Assembly: GCA_000181795.3 (NCBI GenBank) | Contig: CM012955.1 | Span: forward strand, 9,689,391 to 9,753,390 | Direction: 5' to 3' | DNA from: Trichinella spiralis | Lineage: Eukaryota > Nematoda > Enoplea > Trichinellida > Trichinellidae | DNA length: 64,000 nt | In this document: piece after piece, positions 1 to 29,170 of the stretch | How positions within the stretch are numbered: position 1 is the stretch's first letter | Layout: the number at the start of each line of letters is the position of its first letter | Notes under the pieces: model-generated | The model's database searches: none | Told to the model about the DNA's origin: nothing | Seen by the model: only the letters and a program-made list of their open reading frames with translations | Position numbers and translations under genes: made by a program

Positions 1-976
1 AAAAAAAGGTGAAACCAAAATAAGATTGTAATGACATCGAAATAAAAAAAAATGAAAAATAAAGGTTAAATCAGTGTGTGCATATGGAATAGTTTCATTA
101 ATTTTTCCAACGTGTCTATCAATGTTTTAACCGGAAAAAAGGAATTTATTTAAATAAGAATTGTTCCTGATTTTCATTTTTGCAAACAAGATACTTTCAA
201 AATCAAAAATTTTTGTTCATTGCATTTTGTTATTGATTACAATTCAGAGATAAGAATTATCCAAAAATATCAAATTGGAAAACTATTTTCGTGCAAAATG
301 TTAGTCTTTTTATTCTGTAAATTTCAAATGCTTAAACTGGCAACTCTATGAAATTTCTCAAAAAATCATTGATTGCGGGTTATTGAAAATTTACATACCT
401 TTGATTGGCGCAAAATTGCTTGAACGTATCATCAAATGTTTTTGTAATTCGCCGTTCTTTCTGAGAAGAATGGAATAATTTTCACTCTATTTACTGGTGG
501 ATACCTCTGAAAATTCGAAGCACTACCATGTATGAGCCGAATAGTTTGACATCAGTTTTGAATTTATTTATTTTCCTAGCATTCGTAATGTAGTTTCACC
601 CTGGGCGAATATATGTTATACTAATTATGCAAATCGCAATTGCATCGTTGTTACTTAGCAAAAGTACAATCAAATAGCCGCACATGTGGTATCAATCATA
701 TGTGTAATCAATGAAAAACATGGCAATTCGGATCGCATTCCATGAAATGCTTTCTTTTTAACATACAAAACAGTTACAGAGCATACGTTCTGATTTGCAG
801 CAATTAATGATTATTGAACAGCAATAATTTCAGAAATTCAATTTAATTAATCGTAAAAACGATAATTTAGTAGAAATCGTATAGATTCGATATCAAAAAT
901 GTCTCACGTACGGAAATTGGCAGCCACTGCTGCCGTTGGAAGAGAGTTACTGATTCGCGAATTCTCTATTTATTAT
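1..976. other. AT-rich sequence without a recognised gene
   Basis: No reading frame with coding character or paired splice sites was found on either strand. The sequence is plain AT-rich nematode-type intergenic DNA leading into the tandem repeat that begins near 977. Confidence 0.5.
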
Positions 977-2076
977 TAAGATAGGCAGTAGACAAATTTA
1001 CTGCCCATATATTCCACAACTGTTGGTTAGAATGTGACGAAATTTTGCATAACAAATTTCGGTAATCTTTGTGTATGTCTGGAAATCAAAAAAAACTCCA
1101 TATTTCGAAAAAAGGACTTTCGCCGATTTTCGCGAAAACAACCAAGTCTATAGCCCATGGTATTTGCAATTTTCGAGAAACACCCTGGAATTCAAAAATG
1201 AGCTTTATGACTTTCAATCGATCGGATATGATTTGAGAAGTAAAACAAACGTATCGCGGCGGTTCCTGGTTGCGTATTTCTCGAGATATCCCGAAAAAAG
1301 TGGTTCGCATACCCGTGTGTTAAGAGAGGCAATATTCCATCTTTAGGGGCGATTTATTCCACAACTGCTGGACGGAGTTCGACGGAACTTTGCATACCAT
1401 TACCAGTAATAACTGTGAATGATTATGAATCAAAAAAGCCCAAACTTTGATAAAAGATTTTTCACCATTTGTCATACAAAGCAAGTCTATGGCCCATGAA
1501 ATTTTGTTATTTTTGAGAAAAACCTTTCCCTCGAAAAATGGGCTTTATGGGTATCAGTTGATCAAAAATGATTAGATAAGTACAACAAACGTATTTTCGA
1601 CGTCCCCAGTTGCATAGATCTCGAGATTTATCTAAATAAGTAGGAGACATCCCAATGTCTTAAGATAGGCAATGGGCCCACTTCAGAAGCCCATTATTCC
1701 ACAACTATTGGGCAGCATTCGCTGAAACTCTTGATAACATTATAATTGATCAATACAAATGTCTGACAAGTAGGAAAAGTGGAAACTTCGAAAATAGTTT
1801 TTTCGCCGATTTTCGCAAAAAGAGCAGGTCTATAGCCCATGAAATGTTGTAATTTTCGAGAAATACCTTTTCTTCCAAAAATAGACTTTATGGGCATCAG
1901 TCGCTCAGAAACGATTAGAGGAGTAAAAAAAACGTATCGTCGCTGTGCTCAGCTTCGTAGTTCTCTAGATATACTGAAAAAAGTGGAAAGCTTACCTATG
2001 TATTAAGATAGTCAACATGCCAACTTTAAAAGCCATTTATTCCACAACAACTGGGCAGTGTTCGATGAAACTTCAA
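977..2076. repeat. tandem array of a ~342-bp repeat, three units plus a partial fourth
   Basis: The phrase TTATTCCACAACT or a close variant recurs near 1009, 1353, 1694 and 2037. The phrase TAAGATAGGCA or a variant recurs at 977, 1321, 1661 and 2004. The spacings are 340-344 bp. Other shared blocks inside each unit include TCTATAGCCCATG (near 1150, 1480 and 1830), TTTTCGAGAAA and a block around CTTTATGGGCATCAG. The copies are clearly diverged, so the array is not recent. Short frames inside it (for example 1071-1346) simply follow the repeat and do not stay open from copy to copy, so I do not call them genes. This looks like a small satellite-like array; whether the family occurs elsewhere cannot be seen here. 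Confidence 0.85.
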
Positions 2077-5000
2077 CAGCATGTGAGTAACAACTAACAA
2101 CAGTTTTGTTCTTGATAGACTGTGTTCAGTAAACATTGATTTGCGTTATAGATGAGCAACTTTCACGTAACGCTATCCAATTAGCCTTCCTGCAGTGTAA
2201 CCTGCGCGCTAAATTATCTTTATTTAAGCAATATTATTAATAATATTTAAGCTGCTGTTCAAAATTTGTCGTAAGAAATTCAAATTACATTGGCTACTCA
2301 TCTAAAATATTATAAATGACTTATTTATATGTCTCATTTGACCATTTTTCTACAAGAGATTCTTTACAAATTGTCCATTTTCTTTTCAAGTAAAGCTTCA
2401 ACAAATTATATGCAGATACCACACCTATTTTCATTTACATATTATTCACTCATGTCAGTATATTACAAGTTAGCTATATTTTTGAGCAATTACGATGAAT
2501 CTCAAAAAATAGCACTTACAATACAGGGCGATTTATGCTGATTGATGTGGATATTTGTGAATGCTTCTAGAAAATGACCAATCATTATGTAGAAAGAGAA
2601 ATAAGAGAATGAAAATGCTGATCGATTTTGTTATCGCTTGTGCAGGTTTTGCATGAAAACGCCGATTCTACGTCGCCGGACACCTTTAGTTAGCATTTCA
2701 GATAATCTAGCAAACAGTGGCTGAACTGGTCACAAATTTTCACTCCATTCATATTTACTGATAATGATCAACTGAATTGAAAATTTTAAAAAATAAAAAT
2801 AATCCATAATTAAATCAAGTAGCATATGCTTTTTCCATTAAAAAAGCAGTTATAAACAATTCGATGGTCGACATTTAAAAAAAGATCCACACTGGCTAAT
2901 TAAAATCCAATCAACGTCGTAGATGAATTGTTTTTTCCTTATTTTTATCACTTATTCAGTATCTATTATTTAATGTACTTTGTTAACTTACAGACTGGAG
3001 CAGTTGTACAATGCACTTGTACATGTGTACAATATCAATTTGCTGCATTTATTTTGATGTTTAAATTATCTGAAAATCATTTTAAAATTAAAAAAATAAC
3101 TGAATTTATTAATAAAAGAATTCAATTGTGCACATGAAGTAAAATGAAATTCTGTTTTTTTATTATGTCATGAAATTACAATAATTTTTAGGCCGTTTAA
3201 ACAACGTTAAAATTAGTGAAGAAGGTAAATTTCAAATGATGAGCAACAATAATAATTTCATTGAATAATTGATAAAGTATTGCTGACAGAATAATAATAA
3301 TAATAATAATCGAATATGCAAACAGTCGAAATGATTGATGCATATGAATAATATGAGTGAGTAATGAATAGCAGCGCTTATGAATGAGTGCATTTTAATT
3401 ATAAAGCGATGGCTCGTCTGAAATGTAGAAAGAAATAGAGGAATAAGTGTTGAATTATTCGCGTTGAATGTTCAGTGAACCTGCTTCTGAGAAAATTTGA
3501 ATGTAGACGAAGAGTTCTTCCAACTTACATAGCAGGCAGCATTTGCGTGTGAGGTGTTTGTGTGTGTGTGTGTGTGGAATAAAAACGAAATGCTAATTGA
3601 ACGAATGCGAAGATGAAGCAAACAATGGAAATTGAAAGAGGGAAAACAGATTTATTTATTCTGAAGTGAAGAATAATTGTAATATTGGCCGTCGTGTGTG
3701 ATTTCTTCATTCAGATCAACTAATGACATTTTATTAATCATTTTCAGCCTAGGGCACTTTTCTCAACCAACGTGCGTAACTGCTTTGCTAGAAATTTCCT
3801 TCCTCAAATATTTTAGCTTTGCACGATGAAATAAAATCATTGCCATTTATTAAAAAATAATTTCTCCCCAACTACAAGCTGAAAAATGATAAATTAAAAA
3901 GTGCAATTTCAAGAAATTTTACTGGTCAATAAATTTTTCAAATCGTCAAATGACGCTGGCTAAATCAATTTGAAAACTGTTTTAAAAGCTCTCAAGCTAC
4001 TGAAAAACAACACATGAAGAAGTCAAATATGTTGTGAATAAATATTCAAGAAAAAGAATTTTGTTTTTTATGTTTTACTTGAGAAAAATATTCTGTGATA
4101 ATTTTCATGTCTTTTAAAATTAGATATTAAAAAAATTTTGCTTGCCCAAATGCGATGCTTTTCATAATTTGAAATTATCAACTGCTTGATTACTCCTTAT
4201 GCACAAACAAAATGATTTGCCGTGATAATGAATGTTTTATTCAAACAGATTAGTGCATTACAATTCTGTGTAATTTAATCCGTTTAAAAGTTGAATTAAA
4301 AAAACATACTCTGAACAAAATATTATTACGGTAATATTGGAAATTACATTTTTTATATTTAAATATTCTGTTGAAAAAGTTAATAACATACGACAGTTCA
4401 AGCATGCTGCCGGTGTATGGGATGATGATCAGAATATCAAATATTGACTTTGTAAAAATCATTTTATCTGTCATTTGCTGCATTTAGCAAAAGGATAATT
4501 TTTTCCGGTTGCTAGACGTGCTGCATTGTATACTGTTTCTCTGTCCATCTGCTTGCAAAAAATCTCAGAAAAATTAAAAGTATATTAATGGAAAGTGTCA
4601 GTGTGTTTGGTGATTGCAATTGAAATATTTTCATTTCAAAGGCAGTTTAATAAAAGGCAAGCTTCCAATGTAGACTTTTTACCTTTTTTACTTTCAAAGT
4701 ATCACTTATTATTGTTAATTGTTTATCACTTACAGATTTACAACTTATGCAATTAAACTTACAGCCTACCCTTGCACAATAGATCAGTAATAATTTGTTA
4801 GTTGGAATTGTTTCTGTTCAATAATACTTTGTAAAACAGTATTACTGTGTGAAAAATTAAACATATTAATACATAATCACGCAGCCATAATAAAATAATT
4901 ATAATGCAGAGTTCAATAATCGTCTGTAATTTATTAATCTGCATTTATTAGTTCCTTTTATTTCGAAAGAATCCTATTAACAAATAAATAGTTCGTTATA

Positions 5001-5510
5001 ATGTACATTTTTCTCCTAATAAAAAAATAAAAATATTAAAATGTATAAAAAAATAAATTTAAATGCACTTTTATTCACTATTATTGAGCATTTTTCCAAT
5101 TATTACATGCAGCATGCTTGAAGAAGGAAATTTTAATGGATTTATTTAAAGATAATTATCATTTTATTGTTAAAAATTTTTTTAAAGTCAAACAGCATTT
5201 TTAATAAATTGTGGTGAAAAGGGATGTTTTAAAATTGAGTGCATAAAATTTAATGATCGTATAATTTATGATACTTGTTATATAAATATAAATATATGCA
5301 TATATATATATATATATATGAACAGAGTTTCGCCGTATGTAAAACGTAATTTTAAAAAAGATGAGCAGGTGAAATATGCATTATTACTTTTTTTAAATAG
5401 AGATATTCAAAATTATTTTATATGAAATAATAAATACAAAATGAACAAACCAAATACCCGTAAAATAAATCTTTCAGTGTTGATGGAGGTTAGAATTTTG
5501 TTGTGCAAAG
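2077..5510. other. AT-rich intergenic stretch
   Basis: I see no supported gene on either strand. There are short simple repeats: ATA triplets near 3293-3310, a TG run near 3560-3576 and a TA run at 5301-5319. Frames such as 2329-2541 and 4250-4483 are low-complexity and lack splice or family support. Confidence 0.5.
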
Positions 5511-5735
5511 CTATAGGAATCTGATTTCACTAATGAAAGATGCTGTTGTGACAGCTGTCGCGTCAGGTTGCTTCATCGATTGTTGCCTATTAGCATTCAT
5601 CTGAGAGCTGGACGGACTGGAGGCGCTCACCAATAATTCTCTTCTATAACGGGAATCTTTTCGATTCAAATTAGGCGTGCAGGGTGATCGTGCGCATTTT
5701 ACAAACCAATTCAGCTCCATCACTTTATGCAAATA
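5511..5735 (-). CDS. possible terminal coding exon of an unidentified gene
   Basis: On the minus strand an open frame of about 70 codons ends in a TAG stop at 5511-5513. It stands out from its AT-rich surroundings by higher GC and balanced amino-acid use: a WFVKCARSPC segment, a basic stretch NRKDSRYRREL, then a Ser/Gln/Thr-rich tail ending SEIRFL. Possible acceptors AAAG and GGAG lie just upstream, at about 5725-5735. No other exon was found in the 1.4 kb upstream before the plus-strand gene at 7113, so the exon is orphaned. The basic-then-Ser/Thr composition would suit the cytoplasmic tail of a membrane receptor, but that is only an impression. I do not recognise the family. Confidence 0.35.
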   Translation of the reverse strand, partial: YLHKVMELNWFVKCARSPCTPNLNRKDSRYRRELLVSASSPSSSQMNANRQQSMKQPDATAVTTASFISEIRFL

Positions 5736-7012
5736 ATTTGCTTTGTGTAAGTCGAAACAGTTAATATTCTATTTTTATTTAAATTTATAAAATGAACCGC
5801 TCCATATTTTGAAAGTTTATATATCAAATTTGACATGGCTACAATTTTAATTTATGCTTCACTGAAAATGCAAATAATGATCGCCAAAATTTGGTTGAAT
5901 ACACATTCCTTAGTCACTTATAAAAAAACAATATAAAGCTTGCTTTTATAAATAAAATATTTTAAAATTAGTCATCTCTTCCGTATATTATTTAGAATTT
6001 TTTGATTTGGAATAATTAATTCAACAACAAATTCAAATTAATTATTTACTTGTATGAAGATTATTAATAGGATTTACTGATTAATCAATAATACATGCTT
6101 TTTTCCAAATACTACACATGCTATGATCTAAGTTTCAAATTGAAAAATAAACATTCGTTAAAATTAACAAAATTGAAAAGAATTTCACTTATGCTACTGC
6201 ATTAAAAAAACAATCATGCAGTTCAAATGTAAGTGAATACGAATTAAAAAAGCATGTCAGCTGTTCTTTTCAAAAATATTTAAAAGCCTAAAAACACAGC
6301 ATACAAAGATAAATGTAACTTCTTCTATTCTTGTTTATTGACGTATTTTTTAATTTTATTTAATTTCATTATATTTTAAGTCTTTTTTCAAAACTTCTGT
6401 TGAAGTTTCACTTTTATCTGAATATTTTAACAATAAAAATCATATAATATGAATATTGACCTTCTTGTCCGGCAGTGCACTCACTTTACAAGATCTTTTT
6501 TCCCAACAACCCAACCAAGTTTTGTAAATCGAGTACAACTGTGCACTGTTATTACTCATTCAAAATCATGTCTAGCAAACTGCTTACATATGCTAACATT
6601 TATTTAATTTGATATTTATTTTTCATTTATTCCACAATAATTATGCTACAATTAGCTTAGCCGATCTCACTATACGATTGCCTCGCAAAAACAATCCGAG
6701 TAGAGGTATTAATTTTCATTCACTTCCGCAACTTGTCCACTCTTGTGCAAGAAGAAAATTGCAATAATTAACAACAGCCTTATCAAAATTATTAAATCTA
6801 CGTATATTAACTGAAACTTTCATTATTAGATTATAAAAATAAATGAATAAAACGCATTCAATTTCTCATTGAGGATGATTAAAAAATAAATTTGTTTTAT
6901 CAGTCTTTATTTAATTACTTCTTCACTGGTTGCTTTTCATCAATCACATGACCGACATGATGAGTATTTTTTAATTTATTTCATTTTATTATTATTCATC
7001 AGTTGTGAACGT
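5736..7012. other. intergenic AT-rich sequence upstream of the DUF1399 gene
   Basis: No coding signal was seen. The stretch presumably contains the promoter of the plus-strand gene starting at 7113; no TATA element was convincing. Confidence 0.4.
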
Positions 7013-7024
7013 TTTCAATTTCAG
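7013..7024 (+). promoter_or_regulatory. 3' splice (trans-splice-like) acceptor before the DUF1399 start
   Basis: The run TTTTCAATTTCAG ends at 7024, about 90 bases before the first in-frame ATG at 7113. In nematodes such a pyrimidine-AG site just upstream of a start codon usually receives a spliced leader or joins a 5'-UTR exon. Which of the two applies cannot be told from the sequence. Confidence 0.45.
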
Positions 7025-7112
7025 AACAATACAAAGAAAATATAGTTTAAGAGAAATTATCAAAAATTGGAAAAGGAAATTTGATAATAGTGACTGATTG
7101 GACTGCCCAACT

Positions 7113-10100
7113 ATGGATTCACAATCGAAAGAAGAAGAAAACAATAAAGCAGATAAAAATCATTCATCATCTATAATTTTGACAAGTCCAAAGCTTTCTC
7201 TAGATGATATTAACTCGTCTCTTGATTTTTTGGAAATTGCTATTTTGGAGCACAATTTGCTCAAGCTTTTCAACCATCATTCAGGAATTCTTTATGAAGA
7301 AAAGAATATACTGCATGCTATTAACCGATATGAACGTATTTGGTTACCAATGATGGTACGTACCTATTCATTTGCAAGTAATAAATCAACTTTCAATTTT
7401 TTATTTTTATTATACAACAACAATAGTTGAGCTTATTTTCATGTTGAATTACGCAGTCTGAGTGGAATGTTATTATAAAATTTAAACCCGTTAAAAACTG
7501 AAATATTTCCAATACACTACCTGCAAGTAAGTAGCTTTTGCCCCCGACTTTGTTCTCTAAACAAAAGCTTCAAGTATTGCTATTTTCCGTATTCAAATGA
7601 GCTGCTGTTATTGTTTGATCTGAAATGATGCATTGCTGAATGAAGCGTGCTATTTATTGCAGGACAATTACATGACTTAAATTGAGATTGCACTTTTTCA
7701 TGAGAGCAGTTTTTGCTTTAGGCAGAAGTAAACAACAGTGAAGGCATTTTGCCTCCACTGGATGTTTACATGGTCTGGCACACGCACATGCTAGCCCCTC
7801 AGTATTATAACAAGCACTGCATTACTCAATATGGCCGCATAATTGATCATAAATTAATCAGCACAAGTGAAATGCAAGTACGTTATAACTTTTCGAAAAA
7901 GATGTGGAATTCATTCAGCGCAGGTGAACCGTATGACCTGGATGAATTTTTCAAGCATTCTCATGATTGCATATATAATTCTGGTGAAACTGGATACGAT
8001 TTGTTCACAGCCGTGAAGCGTCAACGTGACTTTGGTTATCAAACATTCTTGCCGCATTACAGCTCCATGAAGTATTTGGAAGAAGCCGTAAATCGGTATA
8101 AAAAATTCGTTTTTCTAAAGATTCATTATCCAAATGAATTCCTGACTCCGTGCTATGATTTTGATCTTGTATGGCATGCTCATCAGGTAACGCAGGCATG
8201 TTGAAAATTATTTCAAAAATATTTTAGCGCAAAAATGTAAATGTAAACAGTTAAATTTGTTCTTCTCAGTATTAATTACTACAGTATCATCAGTTTAATT
8301 TTCCTCGCTGCTCAATGTATAATGTCACAAAATAGATTAAAGAAAGAAAAAAGATTTGCAGTTTCATTGTTCTGTAGGTAGTAACTTAAAAAATTTTTTT
8401 AACATATTAAGGAAAAAATCCATCCAATTCGCTTCTGCTGAATAATTTATGGAAACTTTTACTTAGGTGCATCCAAAAGTTTATTCAGATGACGCAATAC
8501 AATGGTTTGGAAAAATATGGATTCACGATGATTCGGTTAATGATCGATCACCAGATTCAAAACTTCTGCGTGGAGAATCATTAACAAGAAAACTATGGAT
8601 GCACCATTTCCCCGGAGAATCTTACTGGCGACAGGGAGCAATGTATAGAGGGCATGTTGCTCCCTGTTATCTGGATTTTAAGAAATTCGATTTTCAATCT
8701 ATCGAAACAGGTTCGTTGAACATACTAAGTTTGGCTTTGAAATATCTTGAAACGGAACGAGCCTATGTACGGCTGAAAATTAAATATGGCTCAAAAAAAA
8801 TGGTTGAATTACAGGCTGAAGTAGACCAACAAACTGCTAAACAAAGAACAAATCGAAATCTTATTATTTATAGTGATACAAGTGAAGTGGGCAAAAAGTT
8901 AAGTTCAATAATTTTGAATTATAATTCGTGTGATTTGAAAGCGATTCACGTCAACTTGGAGCTTTATGACAAGGAATTTTTGAAACGAAGACGCGTGATC
9001 AAATTGAACGGCACTTTGAATTTAGGCGAACTTATTTCACAAACGGATCCACGATCTGCCAAATGTGCAGTGAACATTTTGCTTAGACCTGACCGAAGTG
9101 AACAAAGTTCAGACAAAGAACTTCACAGTTCAATAAAAATGTGCCTCTTGGCTAGCGTATTTACGAATTATTCACTGGAGTTCGAGCTGGGAAAATTCAC
9201 CTTGCATAGTGTTCAACCGGACTGCAAATTATTTAAATTGTGTCATGATTTTTCATTAAATAAATACGGTTGGAATTCTTCAAAGCGAGCATGGATTGCA
9301 GTTCACAAGTATATTCAGAGTGAAAAATTATTCAAAACTATTAATTAATTGGCATCATTTTACAGGCTGGTCGACTTGCGAAAAAATGTTCACTTCACTG
9401 TACAAGTCATTCATTGCGCAGTATCGTTGTTGTCTGCAATTTTGATATATGACAGTAATAGCAAATTGTTGGCTGCCTCGCATTTGGTTGGACCTGATTC
9501 AATGCCAGCAATTGCGCAAGTTGAAAGCAACGCAGTATTTATCATCATTTCAAAAAATTTTCCCAAACCCATTAACTAGAAAAAGGTTATTCTCTTATCT
9601 TTTTATTTTTAGTCTTATATACCAAATATTTCATCTGCTAAAGAAAGAGCAATGGTTGTGATAAATAATTGTGGTGATTTTGGCATAATAAAAGCGAAAT
9701 GGATTGGATTTTTAAAAAATAGCAATACTGGTCAATCAGGTATGAAAGAATTTAGTGTTTAATATTAAAAAGCATTATCATTAAACTGAAGTGTGATTGT
9801 AATGTGAAAATTGTAAAACTTCACAGCTAGCTCCACATGACTTATTTTTTATACAATATAAATTGTGCTTCATTTTTATTTTAGATAAAATGGAATCTGT
9901 GCAGTGTCCTGGCTATTTGAAAGTTGAAGCAGTAGACTTCGCTTCCAATGTTGTGCAAAGTTTTGAACTGCCCGGGAAAAGTGGACTAAAAATTTCCCTA
10001 TTCGAACGTATTTACACATAAATATGCATATGCGATTGTACGTTTTTTTCTACAGTAAAAGTTTTAGATTTGCAAACTGCACTGAACGCGGTATCTATGA

Positions 10101-10489
10101 AATGCAACTCTATCCACGTTGCGGAATATGCTTGTTGTGCTTTTTCGACAGCGCTGCTTTTTGTTCTGTGCAATCCTGATAAAATTCAAGATAAAGTTCA
10201 TCACAGTGGTGCTAGTTATAAATGCTACCAGTGGCCACTGGTGGTTGCAGCTGGTTATGCAAGAGAAAACCCGAGCAATCAGTATTTGGCTACAACTTAT
10301 GCCGCAGTTCCTAAGCCTACTGAAGAATCTAAAATTCAAAATGTTCATTGGTACCTGACAGTGGCTCCTCTGCTAATGCATTCATCTTGTCAATTCACTG
10401 ACGGAGCTACGTTTGGAGCGTGTGGTTCATGCGGAGCATGTGGCTCATGTGGCAGCTGTGGAGGATGTGCCGCTTGCGGCGGTTTGTGA
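7113..10489 (+). CDS. glycine-rich domain-containing (DUF1399/GRDP-like) protein, about 795 aa
   Basis: Seven exons join in frame: 7113-7355, 7722-8186, 8467-9308, 9366-9519, 9613-9739, 9885-10007 and 10056-10489 (2,388 nt). The family signature is seen twice: PPLDVYMVWHTHML at the start of exon 2 and YDFDLVWHAHQ ending exon 2, the Asp-x-x-Trp-His-x-His repeats of DUF1399 proteins. The protein ends in a Cys/Gly/Ala-rich tail (repeated ACGSCG-type units) just before the TGA, matching the glycine-rich C-termini that name the family. Plant members are linked to stress responses and development; no enzyme activity is established, and the nematode role is unknown. Family length is commonly 650-850 aa, so this looks complete. 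I started at ATG 7113 because the frame upstream has only non-ATG codons after the acceptor at 7024. The 9519/9613 junction uses a weak GTTGAA donor and is the least certain one. Confidence 0.85.
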
Positions 10490-11576
10490 ACGACTTCTTT
10501 CAACTTGAATCGAACGTTTATCTTTTCATTTATTATTAACATTTACGTATATGATCTGGTAAATTCTAAAAAATACTTTTGTTTGAATTATTTATAGACT
10601 TTTTAAAAATAATTAATTCCACTTATTATGTTTATCCCATTCATTACCTGTTCAGTGTTTGAAGTTTTGGTTTTGCTTTTTGCCGTTGATGATTGTAAAC
10701 GAGTAAAATGCTTATAATACATCATCAGTATACAGTTCTATATAACAATGCAAATAATAATAATAATAATAATAATAATACCCAACTTTGCTAATTATTT
10801 TTGTTCGCTGAAGCGAAATTATCAAAACGAACGTCAGCTACAATGAATGCCCTCTTTTGTAGAAAGCTAAAATAATAGAAACTTAAATGACCTTTTCGAA
10901 ACATTTTTGCAAGCAACACCTTCTACATACAAAATTTGACATTACTTTTTATAATAATTTAAAAAAGTTTAAAGCTTTTTCATTAACTGAATTATGCATT
11001 AATTGTTCAACATTTCATGCGCTGATGAATGAAAAGCAATTTATGCAGATGGATCTGATTTATTGAAAGTGTGAATTAGGAATTCATTTTAAAACGTTTG
11101 AAAGTGTAAACTTTCTGTTTCACATATTAAAAAACACAAGTGAAGATTAAAAAACTGAAATTTTCACCGTAGATAAATAAATAAATGTTTACTAAATTCA
11201 GATTTGGGGAGCTGGAAGCGGGGAGTACAAAAATGCAAAACACAAGAACTGCAACCGAATCACCTACCCAAAAGGCCATCTATTGAATCCATTCACCGAA
11301 TCGTAGACTGGGGATTGTAAAAACCAACGTTACGATTTTTCATTAAAAATATCTTTTCCTTGGTAAATTTTGAAATAAGATTTTCCAAAATATAGTGAAC
11401 AGACGACAAACAGTGTTTAAATGCTAGAAAGAGCATCAGATCCATTTCAGGCAGTTGGCCAATCGCTTTCTTTTCTTTGCTGAGCATGTAAAAAAGAACG
11501 CTTTACTGGAAAAAGCCGTTTCCACGCTTCGGGCGCCCTGTTTAATCGTAAAACGCAAAATACATCCATTTATCAT
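10490..11576. other. convergent intergenic spacer with an AAT microsatellite
   Basis: This 1.1-kb spacer separates the 3' ends of the DUF1399 gene (+) and junctophilin (-). It holds an (AAT)n run at 10752-10780. On the minus strand an AATAAA at 11059-11064 lies about 510 bases past the junctophilin stop and could serve as its poly(A) signal. No gene was seen. Confidence 0.5.
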
Positions 11577-29090
<17,514 letters not shown>

Positions 29091-29129
29091 TTTTCTTTTC
29101 ACTTTTTTTCTCCACATGTACACACACCC

Positions 29130-29170
<41 letters not shown>

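Noticed and set aside
1071-1346. A 91-codon + frame and overlapping minus frame
   Set aside because: It lies within one unit of the ~342-bp tandem repeat and is not open in the other units; it follows the repeat and not a gene.
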